Source of the DNA: Marinimicrococcus flavescens
GTDB lineage: Bacteria; Pseudomonadota; Alphaproteobacteria; Geminicoccales; Geminicoccaceae
DNA: 64,000 nucleotides
Assembly: GCA_029211145.1 (NCBI GenBank)
Contig: JARGEQ010000092.1
Coordinates: forward strand, 45,037-109,036
Direction: 5' to 3'
The notes beneath the pieces are model-generated. The model was not told the origin of the DNA. It searched no databases and was given only the letters and a program-made list of their open reading frames with translations. The position numbers were made by a program, and so were the translations under genes. How positions within the stretch are numbered: position 1 is the stretch's first letter; every line of letters starts with the position of its first letter. Of the stretch, positions 10,267 through 17,881 are shown piece after piece.

Positions 10267-10280
10267 CGGGCACGGCTCCT

Positions 10281-12986
10281 TCAGGCGGCGGCTTCCGTCT
10301 CGGCGACATGGCGCTTCAAGGCTGCCACCAGCTCGGCACGGCCCCGCTCGCCTTTCATCACGACCTCCCCGGCATGGGTCTTGAGCCAGTCCAGCTCGTC
10401 GCGCGTGAGATCCTTCGAGGTCACCACGATGACCGGGAGATCGGCGAGCGCGGGGCGCTGCTTGACCGCTGCCAGGAGCTGGAACCCGTCCATGCCGGGC
10501 ATCATCAGGTCGAGAACCATCAGGGTCGGCCGGTGTTCCTCGAGCTCGCGCAGGCCCTGGACCCCGTCCGCCGCCTCGCGGACATGCCAGCCCTCGCGCG
10601 TCAGCAGGCGGTGGAACAGGCTGCGGGTCGGCCCGTCGTCCTCGACCACCAGCACCTCGCGCCGCCCGCCGCCGACGATGGCCTCGAGTGTCGCCAGGAG
10701 CCGTACCGGATCGATAGGCTTGACCAGATGATCGACGGCGCCGAAGGCGAGGCCCATCTCGCGGTCGGCGACGACCGTGGCGAGGATGACCGGCACGTCG
10801 CGGAGGGCCGGATCGGCCCTGATCTCGCGGAGCACCGACCAGCCGTCCTGGCCCGGCATGATGATGTCGAGCACGATGGCATCGGGGCGCGCGGCGCGGG
10901 CCAGGGCGAGACCCTCCGCTCCGCTCTTGGCCTCGATCGCGACGAAGCCCGCCTCGCGCACCACCTCGGCGATGGCGTTGCGCCCGAGCGCCTCGTCGTC
11001 GATCACGAGGACCCGGCCGCGGCCCTCGAGGCCGTGCGCGGCCGGGTGCGGCTCTTCCGCTGCCGGCTCGGGGCAGACGGCCGGGATGCGGAAGCGGAAG
11101 GTCGATCCGGCGCCGGGGGTGCTCTCGACCTGCATCGTCCCGCCCATCATCTGGGTGAAGCTCTGGGTGATGACGAGGCCGAGGCCGGTGCCGCCATAGT
11201 TGCGGGAGGTCGAGGTGTCGGCCTGGACGAAAGCCCGGAAGAGCCGGGCCCGCTGCTCCTCCGTCATGCCGATTCCGGTGTCGCTCACCGCGAAGTCGAG
11301 CCAGTCCTGGCCATCCACCTTGCGGCGCGCGACGCTCAGGCGGATCTCGCCGTTCTCGGTGAACTTGGCGGCGTTGGAGAGCAGGTTGAACAGATTCTGG
11401 CGGAGCTTGGTCCGGTCGGTCCTGATCGTGTCGTCGCCCTCCGTCATCTCGACGAGGAGGTGGTTGCCGTTGCGGGCGATCAGCGGAGCCACGGTGCTCT
11501 CGACATCGGCCAGGAGGGGGCGCAGCGCGAAGCTCTCGACATAGAGCTCCATCTTGCCCGCCTCGATCTTCGAGAGATCGAGGATGTCGTTGATGAGGCC
11601 CAGCAGGTGCCGGCCCGAGCCGGTGATCTTCTCGAGATCGGCCACCGTCCGCTCGTCGCCGCTCTCGCGGGCGTCCTCGATCAGCATCTCGCCATAACCG
11701 ATGATGGCGTTGAGCGGTGTCCTGAGCTCGTGGCTCATCGAGGCAAGGAACCGGCTCTTGGCCTCGTTCGCGGACTCCGCACCGCGGCGCGCCTTCTCGA
11801 GCTCGTCCTGGCGGCGCCGCAGGTCGGTGATGTCGGTATAGACCCCGACCGTGCCGCCATCCGGCGTCTTGCGCCGCACGATGCGGATCCAGGCGTCGCC
11901 GGTGAAGCGCTGCTCGATCATGCTGCCGCCGGCGCGGTGCCGCTGCAGGCGCTCGGCCACCCACTCCTCGGCGGAGAGGCCCTCCGTCTCGACGGCGCCG
12001 CGCTCGACATGGGCGCGCAGCACCTCCTCGAAGCTGCGGCCCGGCGTCATCAGGTCGGCCACCAGCGGGAAGATCTCGAGATAGCGCGCGTTGACCATCA
12101 CCAGCCGGTCCTCGGCGTCGTAGAGCACGAATCCGTCGGGGACGGTCTCGATGGCCGTCAAGATGGTGTTGTGCTGGCGTCTTGCGGCCTCCTCCAGCTC
12201 GCGCCGCGCCTCCTGCGCGTCCTGGAGCATCCGCAGCGTGCGGGCCATCCGGCCGAACTCGTCGGCGCCCTCCGGCGGCAGCGGGCCCGGCGCCTGGCCG
12301 GCGCTCATCCGCTCCATGGCGAGATTGAGCCGGCCGAGGGGCGTCAGGATCGAGCGCAGGACCAGCAGCGTCAGGAGAACGCCGCCGATCACGATGGAGC
12401 CGGCGGCAACGGCGCTTCGCACCAGGGCGGTGTGCGCCGCCGCCGCGGCCTCGTCGCGTGCCCGGTCGGCCTCGACCTGCAGCCGTTCCACCAGAGCGGC
12501 AAGCGCGTCCTCGGCCTGCTGGCTGTGGCGCCGCGCCGCGGCGAGGAGCGTGTTGCCGATCACCCGCGTGTCGGCGGTGTAGGCGTCGACCGCCTGCGTG
12601 GCCAGATCGTAGTAGGCCGAGGCGCCGGACCTTATGTGGGCCGCTGCATCGGGCGCGAAGGCGTCGAGCCGTGCGAGGTCGCGATCCAGCGCCTGCCGCG
12701 CCGCCGCTGCCTGGCGCTCCGAGAGCGTGAGCAGGCTGACCGCGAGGTCGGTCATCCAGTAGCGCAGCTCGCCGAAGGTGCGCTGCGCGTTGGCGGCGAG
12801 CTCGAGCTTGTGGAAACGCTCGTTCGCCGCGTCCATGCGGCGCTGGTTGGCGAGCAGGTCCCAGGACATCACCGACACGCTGAGCACCAGCGCGCCCAAA
12901 AGGACCGCCGAGAGTGCCGTGATCCGCAGCGAGATCGTGCTCGCCCCGATCCGTCCCGGCAGGCTCCCAAGGGCGGGCGTCGTCAT
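10281..12986 (-). CDS. Hybrid sensor histidine kinase with two receiver domains
   Basis: 901 residues. Transmembrane helices at about 22-45 and 190-212 bracket a helical sensor region of the four-helix-bundle kind. Then come HAMP (about 212-265), PAS (about 272-392), HisKA (H419 in [11 protein letters not shown]), HATPase (N-box near 531-541, DTGIGM 569-574, GGTGLGL 598-604) and two receivers with acceptors D707 and D826. The start overlaps the haem-protein gene by 4 nt. The two C-terminal receivers and the downstream CheY and REC-cyclase suggest a multistep phosphorelay. The second receiver has MKGE where the conserved KP motif is expected, so it may be degenerate. Confidence 0.92.
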   Translation of the reverse strand: MTTPALGSLPGRIGASTISLRITALSAVLLGALVLSVSVMSWDLLANQRRMDAANERFHKLELAANAQRTFGELRYWMTDLAVSLLTLSERQAAAARQALDRDLARLDAFAPDAAAHIRSGASAYYDLATQAVDAYTADTRVIGNTLLAAARRHSQQAEDALAALVERLQVEADRARDEAAAAAHTALVRSAVAAGSIVIGGVLLTLLVLRSILTPLGRLNLAMERMSAGQAPGPLPPEGADEFGRMARTLRMLQDAQEARRELEEAARRQHNTILTAIETVPDGFVLYDAEDRLVMVNARYLEIFPLVADLMTPGRSFEEVLRAHVERGAVETEGLSAEEWVAERLQRHRAGGSMIEQRFTGDAWIRIVRRKTPDGGTVGVYTDITDLRRRQDELEKARRGAESANEAKSRFLASMSHELRTPLNAIIGYGEMLIEDARESGDERTVADLEKITGSGRHLLGLINDILDLSKIEAGKMELYVESFALRPLLADVESTVAPLIARNGNHLLVEMTEGDDTIRTDRTKLRQNLFNLLSNAAKFTENGEIRLSVARRKVDGQDWLDFAVSDTGIGMTEEQRARLFRAFVQADTSTSRNYGGTGLGLVITQSFTQMMGGTMQVESTPGAGSTFRFRIPAVCPEPAAEEPHPAAHGLEGRGRVLVIDDEALGRNAIAEVVREAGFVAIEAKSGAEGLALARAARPDAIVLDIIMPGQDGWSVLREIRADPALRDVPVILATVVADREMGLAFGAVDHLVKPIDPVRLLATLEAIVGGGRREVLVVEDDGPTRSLFHRLLTREGWHVREAADGVQGLRELEEHRPTLMVLDLMMPGMDGFQLLAAVKQRPALADLPVIVVTSKDLTRDELDWLKTHAGEVVMKGERGRAELVAALKRHVAETEAAA

Positions 12987-13729
12987 CGAAAGAGCGTGAT
13001 GCTGGTCGCCCCCCCGAGATCTCCCTCCCGGCCGCCCTCCTTGGGATAGCCGGTGACGTCGGTCTGGCCCTTGGGCTCGCCATGGCAGCTCAGGCAGGAG
13101 GCCGAGTAATATTCGGGGATGAGCATCCGGAAGGCCGGCCGGCCCTCGACCTCGATCGCCTCCGTATAGGGCTCGCCCATGGGCCAGCCGGGCGTGCCGA
13201 GCTCGCTCGCCAGCACGCGCTGTTCCCAGGCGTCGGGGCGTGCCTTGCGGTTGCGCACCAGCTCGGGCGGCGCGGTGAACTTGACGCGTGCCTCGCTGCC
13301 GACCTTCTCGGCGAAGCGCTCGTTGACGAGGCGGGTGTAGGTGGCCGGGAGGAAGCCCTTGAAGCCCAGCCCCTTCATGTCGATGAGCGCCTCGTTCTCG
13401 TCGACGATCTCGCGCATCGCGGCCAGCGCCGCCTCCACCAGCCGCCGCTCGCCCTCCTTCATCCCCTCGGTGACCGGCGGCTCGCCCCGGCGCTTTTCAT
13501 AAAGCTCGACGGCCTCGGCCACGACCCGCTCGCCGGTCAGGTTCTTCTCGCCGATGTCCGGGTCGTTGATGAGGCCCTGATGGGAGGAGACGACGCTTCG
13601 TCCTGCGCCGATGATGCCGGCGAGCCGCTCGCCGATGGCCCTCTCCGAGCCGTTGTCGGCAGAAGCTGCCGCCGCGGCGCATGCCGCCACCACCCCTAAG
13701 ACGAGCAGACCCTTTCGCGTGCAGCGCAT
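12983..13729 (-). CDS. Periplasmic DUF3365 (Tll0287-like) c-type haem protein
   Basis: 248 residues with a signal peptide (cleavage after about residue 24) and a DUF3365/Tll0287-like fold. A single CLSCH haem-attachment motif (212-216) is followed by [16 protein letters not shown]. The preceding [18 protein letters not shown] arrangement is typical of sensory haem domains that are usually fused to kinases or methyl-accepting proteins. Here the domain is a separate protein encoded 4 nt overlapping with a hybrid kinase, so it is inferred to supply haem-based redox or gas input to that kinase. The ATG at 13729 has a GGGAG ribosome site 7 nt upstream. Confidence 0.88.
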   Translation of the reverse strand: MRCTRKGLLVLGVVAACAAAAASADNGSERAIGERLAGIIGAGRSVVSSHQGLINDPDIGEKNLTGERVVAEAVELYEKRRGEPPVTEGMKEGERRLVEAALAAMREIVDENEALIDMKGLGFKGFLPATYTRLVNERFAEKVGSEARVKFTAPPELVRNRKARPDAWEQRVLASELGTPGWPMGEPYTEAIEVEGRPAFRMLIPEYYSASCLSCHGEPKGQTDVTGYPKEGGREGDLGGATSITLFR

Positions 13730-13752
13730 GCGTCATCTCCCTGCGACGCACC

Positions 13753-13761
13753 ATCATAGCA
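13753..13761 (-). promoter_or_regulatory. Candidate extended -10 of the signalling operon
   Basis: On the minus strand the sequence TGCTATGAT (TGn plus TATGAT) lies about 25 bp before the ATG at 13729. No convincing -35 was found at 16-18 bp, which fits an extended -10 promoter or an activator-dependent one. Confidence 0.4.
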
Positions 13762-13934
13762 AATTAACATCAGGGGTTCGTGCACCACAACGGAGAGTGT
13801 ATCGGCCGCCGTCGAGCGTGCGCCGGCTGGAGGGGCGATCTGCTGGGCGCGGACGATGGCCGCATCCTCCGGGGCCGCGCGGGCGATGACCGGTGAACGG
13901 GGCAGGGCGGAGTCGCGGGGGATGCGCACGGGCG

Positions 13935-13961
13935 AAAAAAAAGCCGGGTCAGAGACCCGGC
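13935..13961 (-). terminator. Intrinsic terminator of sRNA copy 1
   Basis: An 8-bp stem GCCGGGTC/GACCCGGC with a 3-nt loop followed by eight U on the minus strand, a textbook Rho-independent terminator. Its orientation fixes the transcription strand. Confidence 0.92.
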
Positions 13962-14098
13962 CAAGTAGATCAGGGAGGCTAACGTCTGGGAGAGGATCCG
14001 AGGACCCTCCTGCCTTCGGGCCTTGCGCCCGAAGGGTGGCCGCTGGCGGAGACCGCCCGACCGGCAGCAAGGACCCCAGAGGCTCGTCCGTGCTGCGG
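13935..14098 (-). ncRNA. Small RNA, copy 1 of tandem array
   Basis: About 164 nt, inferred from a promoter at 14105-14133 and the terminator at 13935-13961. Predicted folds in order: stem 1 (arms 14086-14095 and 14065-14074, one mismatch), stem 2 with core GGCGG/CCGCC, stem 3 with a 9-bp arm CCTTCGGGC, stem 4 GAGGGTC/GATCCTC with a four-base loop, then an unpaired linker containing CCTCCC, then the terminator stem. It is about 95 percent identical to the two other copies over the transcribed part, while flanks diverge. Not matched by me to a described family. Confidence 0.75.
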
Positions 14099-14104
14099 CG
14101 CAAC

Positions 14105-14133
14105 ATCTAGTCGCCCCGCACAGGCTTGGCCAG
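14105..14133 (-). promoter_or_regulatory. Candidate promoter of sRNA copy 1
   Basis: Minus strand: -35 CTGGCC (14128-14133), 17-bp spacer, -10 CTAGAT (14105-14110). An A-run (14137-14142 on the opposite strand as T) lies just upstream like an UP element. The predicted start near 14098 is 3 nt before stem 1. Confidence 0.55.
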
Positions 14134-14153
14134 CACTTTTTTCGGTGTGCATG

Positions 14154-14172
14154 GCAGAACGTCCAGTTCTGC
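14154..14172. promoter_or_regulatory. Palindrome centred near -65 of sRNA copy 1
   Basis: A perfect inverted repeat GCAGAAC-N5-GTTCTGC. Copy 2 has a matching palindrome at the same distance from its promoter, which suggests an activator or repressor site rather than chance. Confidence 0.5.
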
Positions 14173-14268
14173 AAAGCTGCCGGTTTTTCCTCCCGGAGAA
14201 GGGGCTGGGGCGGCAGGTGGCGGGCCCGCAACTCGATGCTGCGGCGCAGGGGCACGAGCGTGCGGGCG

Positions 14269-14297
14269 AAAAAAAAAAGCCGGGTCAAAGACCCGGC
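14269..14297 (-). terminator. Intrinsic terminator of sRNA copy 2
   Basis: The same 8-bp stem GCCGGGTC/GACCCGGC, loop TTT, followed by ten U on the minus strand. Confidence 0.92.
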
Positions 14298-14434
14298 CAA
14301 GTAGATCAGGGAGGCTAACGTCTGGGAGAGGATCCGAGGACCCTCCTGCCTTCGGGCCTTGCGCCCGAAGGGTGGCCGCTGGCGGAGACCGCCCGGCCGG
14401 CAGCAAGAACCCCAGAGGCTCGTTCTTGCTGCGC
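14269..14434 (-). ncRNA. Small RNA, copy 2 of tandem array
   Basis: About 166 nt between the predicted start near 14434 and the terminator at 14269. Stem 1 is perfectly paired (arms CAGCAAGAAC and GTTCTTGCTG, 14422-14431 with 14401-14410). Stem 2's outer arms are GGCC/GGCC where copies 1 and 3 have GGTC/GGCC, so pairing is kept. Stems 3 and 4, the CCTCCC linker and the terminator are as in copy 1. A frame read across it would change amino acids exactly where the RNA stem is preserved, which argues for an RNA product. Confidence 0.75.
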
Positions 14435-14440
14435 TGCAAC

Positions 14441-14469
14441 ATGTAATCCGTTCGCCCCGGCCTGGCGAG
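14441..14469 (-). promoter_or_regulatory. Candidate promoter of sRNA copy 2
   Basis: Minus strand: -35 CTCGCC (14464-14469), 17-bp spacer, -10 TTACAT (14441-14446). A five-base A-run upstream (opposite strand 14472-14476) parallels copy 1. Confidence 0.55.
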
Positions 14470-14488
14470 TCCTTTTTCGCGTCGCATG

Positions 14489-14507
14489 GCAGAAGTGACT
14501 GTTCTGC
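14489..14507. promoter_or_regulatory. Palindrome centred near -64 of sRNA copy 2
   Basis: Inverted repeat GCAGAA-N7-TTCTGC, aligned with the copy 1 palindrome (19 versus 20 nt upstream of the -35). Inner bases differ while the outer half-sites are kept. Confidence 0.45.
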
Positions 14508-14601
14508 ATGGATAGTGCCGTTCAGGGAGCACTGCTGCCGTCGCCTGCGGGTGCTGGAGCGGCATGGTCTGATGCTGCGCTGCAGGAGTGGCGGCCGGGC
14601 G

Positions 14602-14628
14602 AAAAAAAAGCCGGGTCAGAGACCCGGC
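14602..14628 (-). terminator. Intrinsic terminator of sRNA copy 3
   Basis: Identical 8-bp GC stem, 3-nt loop TCT, eight U on the minus strand. Confidence 0.92.
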
Positions 14629-14765
14629 CAAGTAGATCAGGGAGGCTAACGTCTGGGAGAGGATCCGAGGACCCTCCGTCCTTCGGGCCTTGCGCCCGAG
14701 GGGTGGCCGCTGGCGGAGACCGCCCGACCGGCAGCAAAGACCCCAGAGGCTCGCCCTTGCTGCGC
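14602..14765 (-). ncRNA. Small RNA, copy 3 of tandem array
   Basis: About 164 nt. Stem 1 arms are CAGCAAGGGC (14753-14762) and GTCTTTGCTG (14732-14741), paired through two G-U wobbles where copy 2 has A-U pairs. Stem 3 carries one U-to-C change. The linker and terminator stem are identical to the other copies. It is the first of the three after cfa (same strand) but has its own candidate promoter and lacks the palindrome seen before copies 1 and 2. Confidence 0.72.
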
Positions 14766-14771
14766 TGCACA

Positions 14772-14800
14772 AGTTAGGGAGTTCGCATAGAGACGTCCAT
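14772..14800 (-). promoter_or_regulatory. Candidate promoter of sRNA copy 3
   Basis: Minus strand: -35 ATGGAC (14795-14800), 17-bp spacer, -10 CTAACT (14772-14777). The spacing is the same as for copies 1 and 2 although the sequence here is not related to their upstream regions. Confidence 0.45.
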
Positions 14801-14864
14801 AGCGGAAACGCGGGGCTGAGATGCGCGAGTCACATGGAAGGATTTTCGGTTCCGAACCGTTGGC

Positions 14865-15989
14865 TCAGTCCAGCGCCACCTGATGGCCGAAACGGTAGCC
14901 GCCGGGCAGGGGGCCGGCCGAGAGCACGAGCTGCCAGACCCGCATCTGCTCGGTGCGGAAGGCGCCGGCGCAGCCCTGCAGATAGAGCTTCCACATCCGG
15001 CGGAAGGTTTCACCATAGCGCCCTGCGAGGCGGTCCCAGCCGCCATCGAAGCGCTCGAACCAGGCCATTAGGGTGCGGTCGTAGTGGGCGCCCTCGAGGG
15101 TGTGGAAATGCTCGAGCCGGAGGGCGGCGGGCAGGACGTCGGCGATGTTCGCCACGGTCGGGAACTCGACCCCCGGCATCACGTACTTGTCGTACCAGGG
15201 ATTGATGACGTCCTCCTGCGGGTAGCCCACGGTGTGCAGGAGGAGCAGGCCCTGCGGCACGAGGCAGCGCGCACAGGCCGCGAAGAAGGCCGGGTAGTGG
15301 GCTCTTCCGACATGCTCGAACATGCCCACCGAGACAATTCGCTCGAAGGGCTCGTCTAGATCGCGATAGTCTTGGTAGCGCAGCTCGACCGGGAGGCCCC
15401 GGCAGCGCTCGCGGCCGAGCTCGAGCTGCTCGCGCGAGACCGTCACCCCCACCACGCTGACGCCGAAGCGCTCGGCCGCATAGGCGGCGAGCCCGCCCCA
15501 GCCGCAGCCTATGTCGAGCAGCCGCATGCCCGGCTCGAGCTGCAGCTTGCGGCAGACAAGCTCGAGCTTGTCGCGCTGCGCCTGCTCGATATCCTCCGCC
15601 CGCAGCCAGTAGCCGCACGAATAGATCATCCGCCGGTCGAGCATGATCTCGAAGAGATCGTTGCCGGCATCGTAGTGGTGGGCGCCGATCTCGAAGGAGC
15701 GGCCGCGCGCGCCGAACGGGTTCAGGCGCGCCTTGAAGGCCTCGAAGAGCGCGGTCTTGCGGTCGATCCTGCCGGCGAGATCGGCGCGGTAGGCCCGCTC
15801 GGCCATCTGGTCGACGCGCGCGCAGTCCAGCCAGCCCTCCATGAAGGCCTCGCCGAAGCCGATGCTGCCGTCTTTGAGGATCCGCTCATAGGCGCGGGCA
15901 TCGCGCACCTGGAGGTCCCACGGCCGCTCGCCGTCGATGGCGATGTCGGCCTCGGCCAGCAGCTCGCGAAAGAAACCTTCTGCCGACAT
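14865..15989 (-). CDS. cfa: Cyclopropane-fatty-acyl-phospholipid synthase
   Basis: 374 residues, close to the usual length of about 380. It methylates cis double bonds of phospholipid acyl chains with S-adenosylmethionine at the membrane surface. The SAM-binding motif LDIGCGWGG is at 148-156. EIGAHHYDAGNDLFEIML and the C-terminal WKLYLQGCAGAFR are family signatures, and the bicarbonate-binding region VGMFEHVG is intact. The start at 15989 has a strong GGGAGG ribosome site; the frame extends upstream but would overlap the preceding crotonase gene. The three sRNA genes follow on the same strand. Confidence 0.93.
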   Translation of the reverse strand: MSAEGFFRELLAEADIAIDGERPWDLQVRDARAYERILKDGSIGFGEAFMEGWLDCARVDQMAERAYRADLAGRIDRKTALFEAFKARLNPFGARGRSFEIGAHHYDAGNDLFEIMLDRRMIYSCGYWLRAEDIEQAQRDKLELVCRKLQLEPGMRLLDIGCGWGGLAAYAAERFGVSVVGVTVSREQLELGRERCRGLPVELRYQDYRDLDEPFERIVSVGMFEHVGRAHYPAFFAACARCLVPQGLLLLHTVGYPQEDVINPWYDKYVMPGVEFPTVANIADVLPAALRLEHFHTLEGAHYDRTLMAWFERFDGGWDRLAGRYGETFRRMWKLYLQGCAGAFRTEQMRVWQLVLSAGPLPGGYRFGHQVALD

Positions 15990-16020
15990 GCCGCCTCCCT
16001 TTCGTGCCTTGGCCCGGCGT

Positions 16021-16827
16021 TCAGCCCGGCGGGTTGCAGGACTGGCCGTGCCGGCCGGCGCCGCCGGCAAAGCGCGCGGCACCGGCCAGCCCCTCGGTCT
16101 CGAGCGCTGCCAGGCCGCCCTGCCATTCGCGCCTCATGGCCTCGCGCAGCTCCAGGCCGTGCTGGCCGCGCAGCGAGCGCAGGTCGGCGCGCAGGCCGGC
16201 CTGCGGGAAGGCCGCCAGGGCGCTGGCCAGGGCCTCGGCCTCGGCGCGCGCCGTGCCACGTGCCACGACCCGCTCGCACAGGCCGATCCGCAGACACTCC
16301 TCCGCCATCACCCGGCGGCCGGTGAGGATGAGCTCCGTTGCCCGGCCGGCACCCACCAGCCGCGGCAGACGCACCGTGCCGCCGTCCATGAGCGGAATGC
16401 CCCAGCGGCGGTTGAAGACGCCGGCGAAGGCGTCCTCCTCCATGATCCGCAGGTCGCACCACAGCGCCAGCTCGAGGCCGCCCGCCACCGCCGCGCCACT
16501 GATCGCGGCGATCACCGGCTTGTCGAGAGCCAGGCGGGTGGGGCCGAGCGGCCCGCACGGCGGCTCGCCGTCGCCGTCGGGAAAGCCGTGGCGGGCCAAG
16601 GGCTCGGCGCGGTCCAGGAGGCTGGCGCCGTGCTTGAGATCCCAGCCGGCGCAAAAGGAGCCCCCGGCACCCCAGAGCACGGCGACGCGCTGGCTCTCGT
16701 CGGCGTCGAAGGCGAGGAACGCCGCGAGAAGCGCGTCGGCCGTCCCGGGGTCCACGGCGTTGCGGACGGAAGGGCGGTCCAGGATCACCGTGGACACCGG
16801 ACCCGACTTCTCGACCTCGACGGCCAT
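16021..16827 (-). CDS. Crotonase/enoyl-CoA hydratase family protein
   Basis: 268 residues with a crotonase fold: the oxyanion-hole segments are AGWDLKHG and AAVAGGLELAL. The glutamate corresponding to rat hydratase Glu164 is present in RATELILTG, but the Glu144 position is occupied by an Arg/Asn in FNRRWGIPLMDGG. A plain enoyl-CoA hydratase activity is therefore doubtful; isomerase, hydrolase or decarboxylase activity is possible. Start ATG at 16827 with GGAGGA upstream; an in-frame earlier ATG exists. It is 31 nt upstream of cfa and likely co-transcribed with it. Confidence 0.82.
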   Translation of the reverse strand: MAVEVEKSGPVSTVILDRPSVRNAVDPGTADALLAAFLAFDADESQRVAVLWGAGGSFCAGWDLKHGASLLDRAEPLARHGFPDGDGEPPCGPLGPTRLALDKPVIAAISGAAVAGGLELALWCDLRIMEEDAFAGVFNRRWGIPLMDGGTVRLPRLVGAGRATELILTGRRVMAEECLRIGLCERVVARGTARAEAEALASALAAFPQAGLRADLRSLRGQHGLELREAMRREWQGGLAALETEGLAGAARFAGGAGRHGQSCNPPG

Positions 16828-16933
16828 GATCCGTTCGTTCCTCCGGGCGGGATGGGTGTATAGTCGCAAGTCTGCTTCGTCCTGTGCCTGTTGTACAGTG
16901 CATGGGAGGGAGGAATGCTTCGGGGGGAACAGA

Positions 16934-17866
16934 ATGGCGCCCGACGAGCGAGCAACCGCACAGGTTGATTATTTGCGGGCTTCAGGCGGCATCAAGTCGA
17001 TCGGGGCGGCAGCGGGGCGCGCGGTCGGGCGCTTCTCGCCACGCCATCTCGCCTTTGCCGTGCCGATCCTGCTGCTGCACCTCGCCTGCGGCCTGATCTT
17101 TCTCACGGGCTTCAGCGGCCCGGCCGTGGCGGTGCTGCTGGCCTCCTTCGCGGTGCAGGTCGTCGGCATCACGCTGGGCTATCACCGCCTGCTGGCTCAC
17201 GCCTCCTTCAAGACCTTCCGGCCGGTGCGCTTCGTGCTGGCGCTCTGCGGCGTGCTGGCCTGCCAGAACGGGCCGCTGTGGTGGGTCGGCCACCACCGCC
17301 ACCACCACCGGCATGCCGACACCGAGGAAGACGTCCATTCCCCGCGCGAGAGCTTCTTTTGGAGCCACATGGGCTGGCTGTTCTCGCCGGACTGCATCGC
17401 GGTGCGCCGCGAGCTGGTCCGCGATCTCGCACGCCTGCCCGAGATGCGCTTCCTCGAGCGCGGCTTCTATCCGCTGGTGCTGGCCTATGCGGGCCTGCTG
17501 TTCCTCCTGGGCGAGGGGTGGCGGGCGCTCGATCCGGCGACGGCGGCCAGCGGCATGCAGTTCGTCGTGGCCGGCAGCATCATCTCCACGGTCCTGGCCT
17601 ACCACGCCATCTGGTCGGCCAACTCGGTGTGCCACCGCTTCGGCTCGAGGCGCTTTGCCACCCGCGACGGCAGCCGCAACAATCTCTGGGTGGCGATCGT
17701 CACCTTCGGCGACGGCTGGCACCACAACCACCATTACTGCCCCTGGTCGGCGCGGCACGGTTTCCGCTGGTGGGAGATCGACCTGAACTACCTGCTGCTG
17801 CGCGCCCTCTCGCGGCTGGGCCTGGTCTGGGACATCCGCCTGCCGCCCCCGCGGGCCCGGGGCTAG
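16934..17866 (+). CDS. Acyl-CoA/acyl-lipid fatty acid desaturase
   Basis: 310 residues. Three histidine boxes of the membrane di-iron desaturases are visible: HRLLAH (84-89), HHRHH (120-124) and HNHHY near 258. Four hydrophobic helices lie around 40-58, 64-82, 175-195 and 205-225. The box pattern matches the delta-9 type that inserts a double bond into C16/C18 chains. It is divergent from the crotonase-cfa pair, so desaturation and cyclopropanation of the same cis bonds are encoded back to back across a 106-bp promoter region. Confidence 0.9.
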   Translation: MAPDERATAQVDYLRASGGIKSIGAAAGRAVGRFSPRHLAFAVPILLLHLACGLIFLTGFSGPAVAVLLASFAVQVVGITLGYHRLLAHASFKTFRPVRFVLALCGVLACQNGPLWWVGHHRHHHRHADTEEDVHSPRESFFWSHMGWLFSPDCIAVRRELVRDLARLPEMRFLERGFYPLVLAYAGLLFLLGEGWRALDPATAASGMQFVVAGSIISTVLAYHAIWSANSVCHRFGSRRFATRDGSRNNLWVAIVTFGDGWHHNHHYCPWSARHGFRWWEIDLNYLLLRALSRLGLVWDIRLPPPRARG

Positions 17867-17881
17867 CGGGAGGGGCCGCTG

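Larger units (their letters stand above)
13935..14800 (-). repeat. Tandem array of three sRNA genes, period about 334 bp
   Basis: The terminators start at 13935, 14269 and 14602, a period of 334 and 333 bp. Roughly 165 bp of each unit (the RNA) is nearly identical. The remaining 170 bp is diverged but of equal length, with residual similarity between units 1 and 2. This indicates old duplications under selection for the RNA. Confidence 0.9.

Noticed and set aside
14095..14110. sRNA transcription on the plus strand.
   Set aside because: The U-tracts follow the GC hairpins only on the minus strand; no plus-strand terminator or promoter fits.
14107..14772. Minus-strand frames across the sRNA array sharing a peptide with GGSSDPLPDVSLPDLLGRV.
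   Set aside because: They read through the intrinsic terminators, lack a consistent start and change residues where the RNA stem is preserved.
14865..15989. Specific regulation of cfa by the sRNAs through GCCUCCCU pairing.
   Set aside because: The same 8-mer complement occurs at glpP and nearly at other ribosome sites, so the match is not specific evidence. Kept only as a test under the linker finding.
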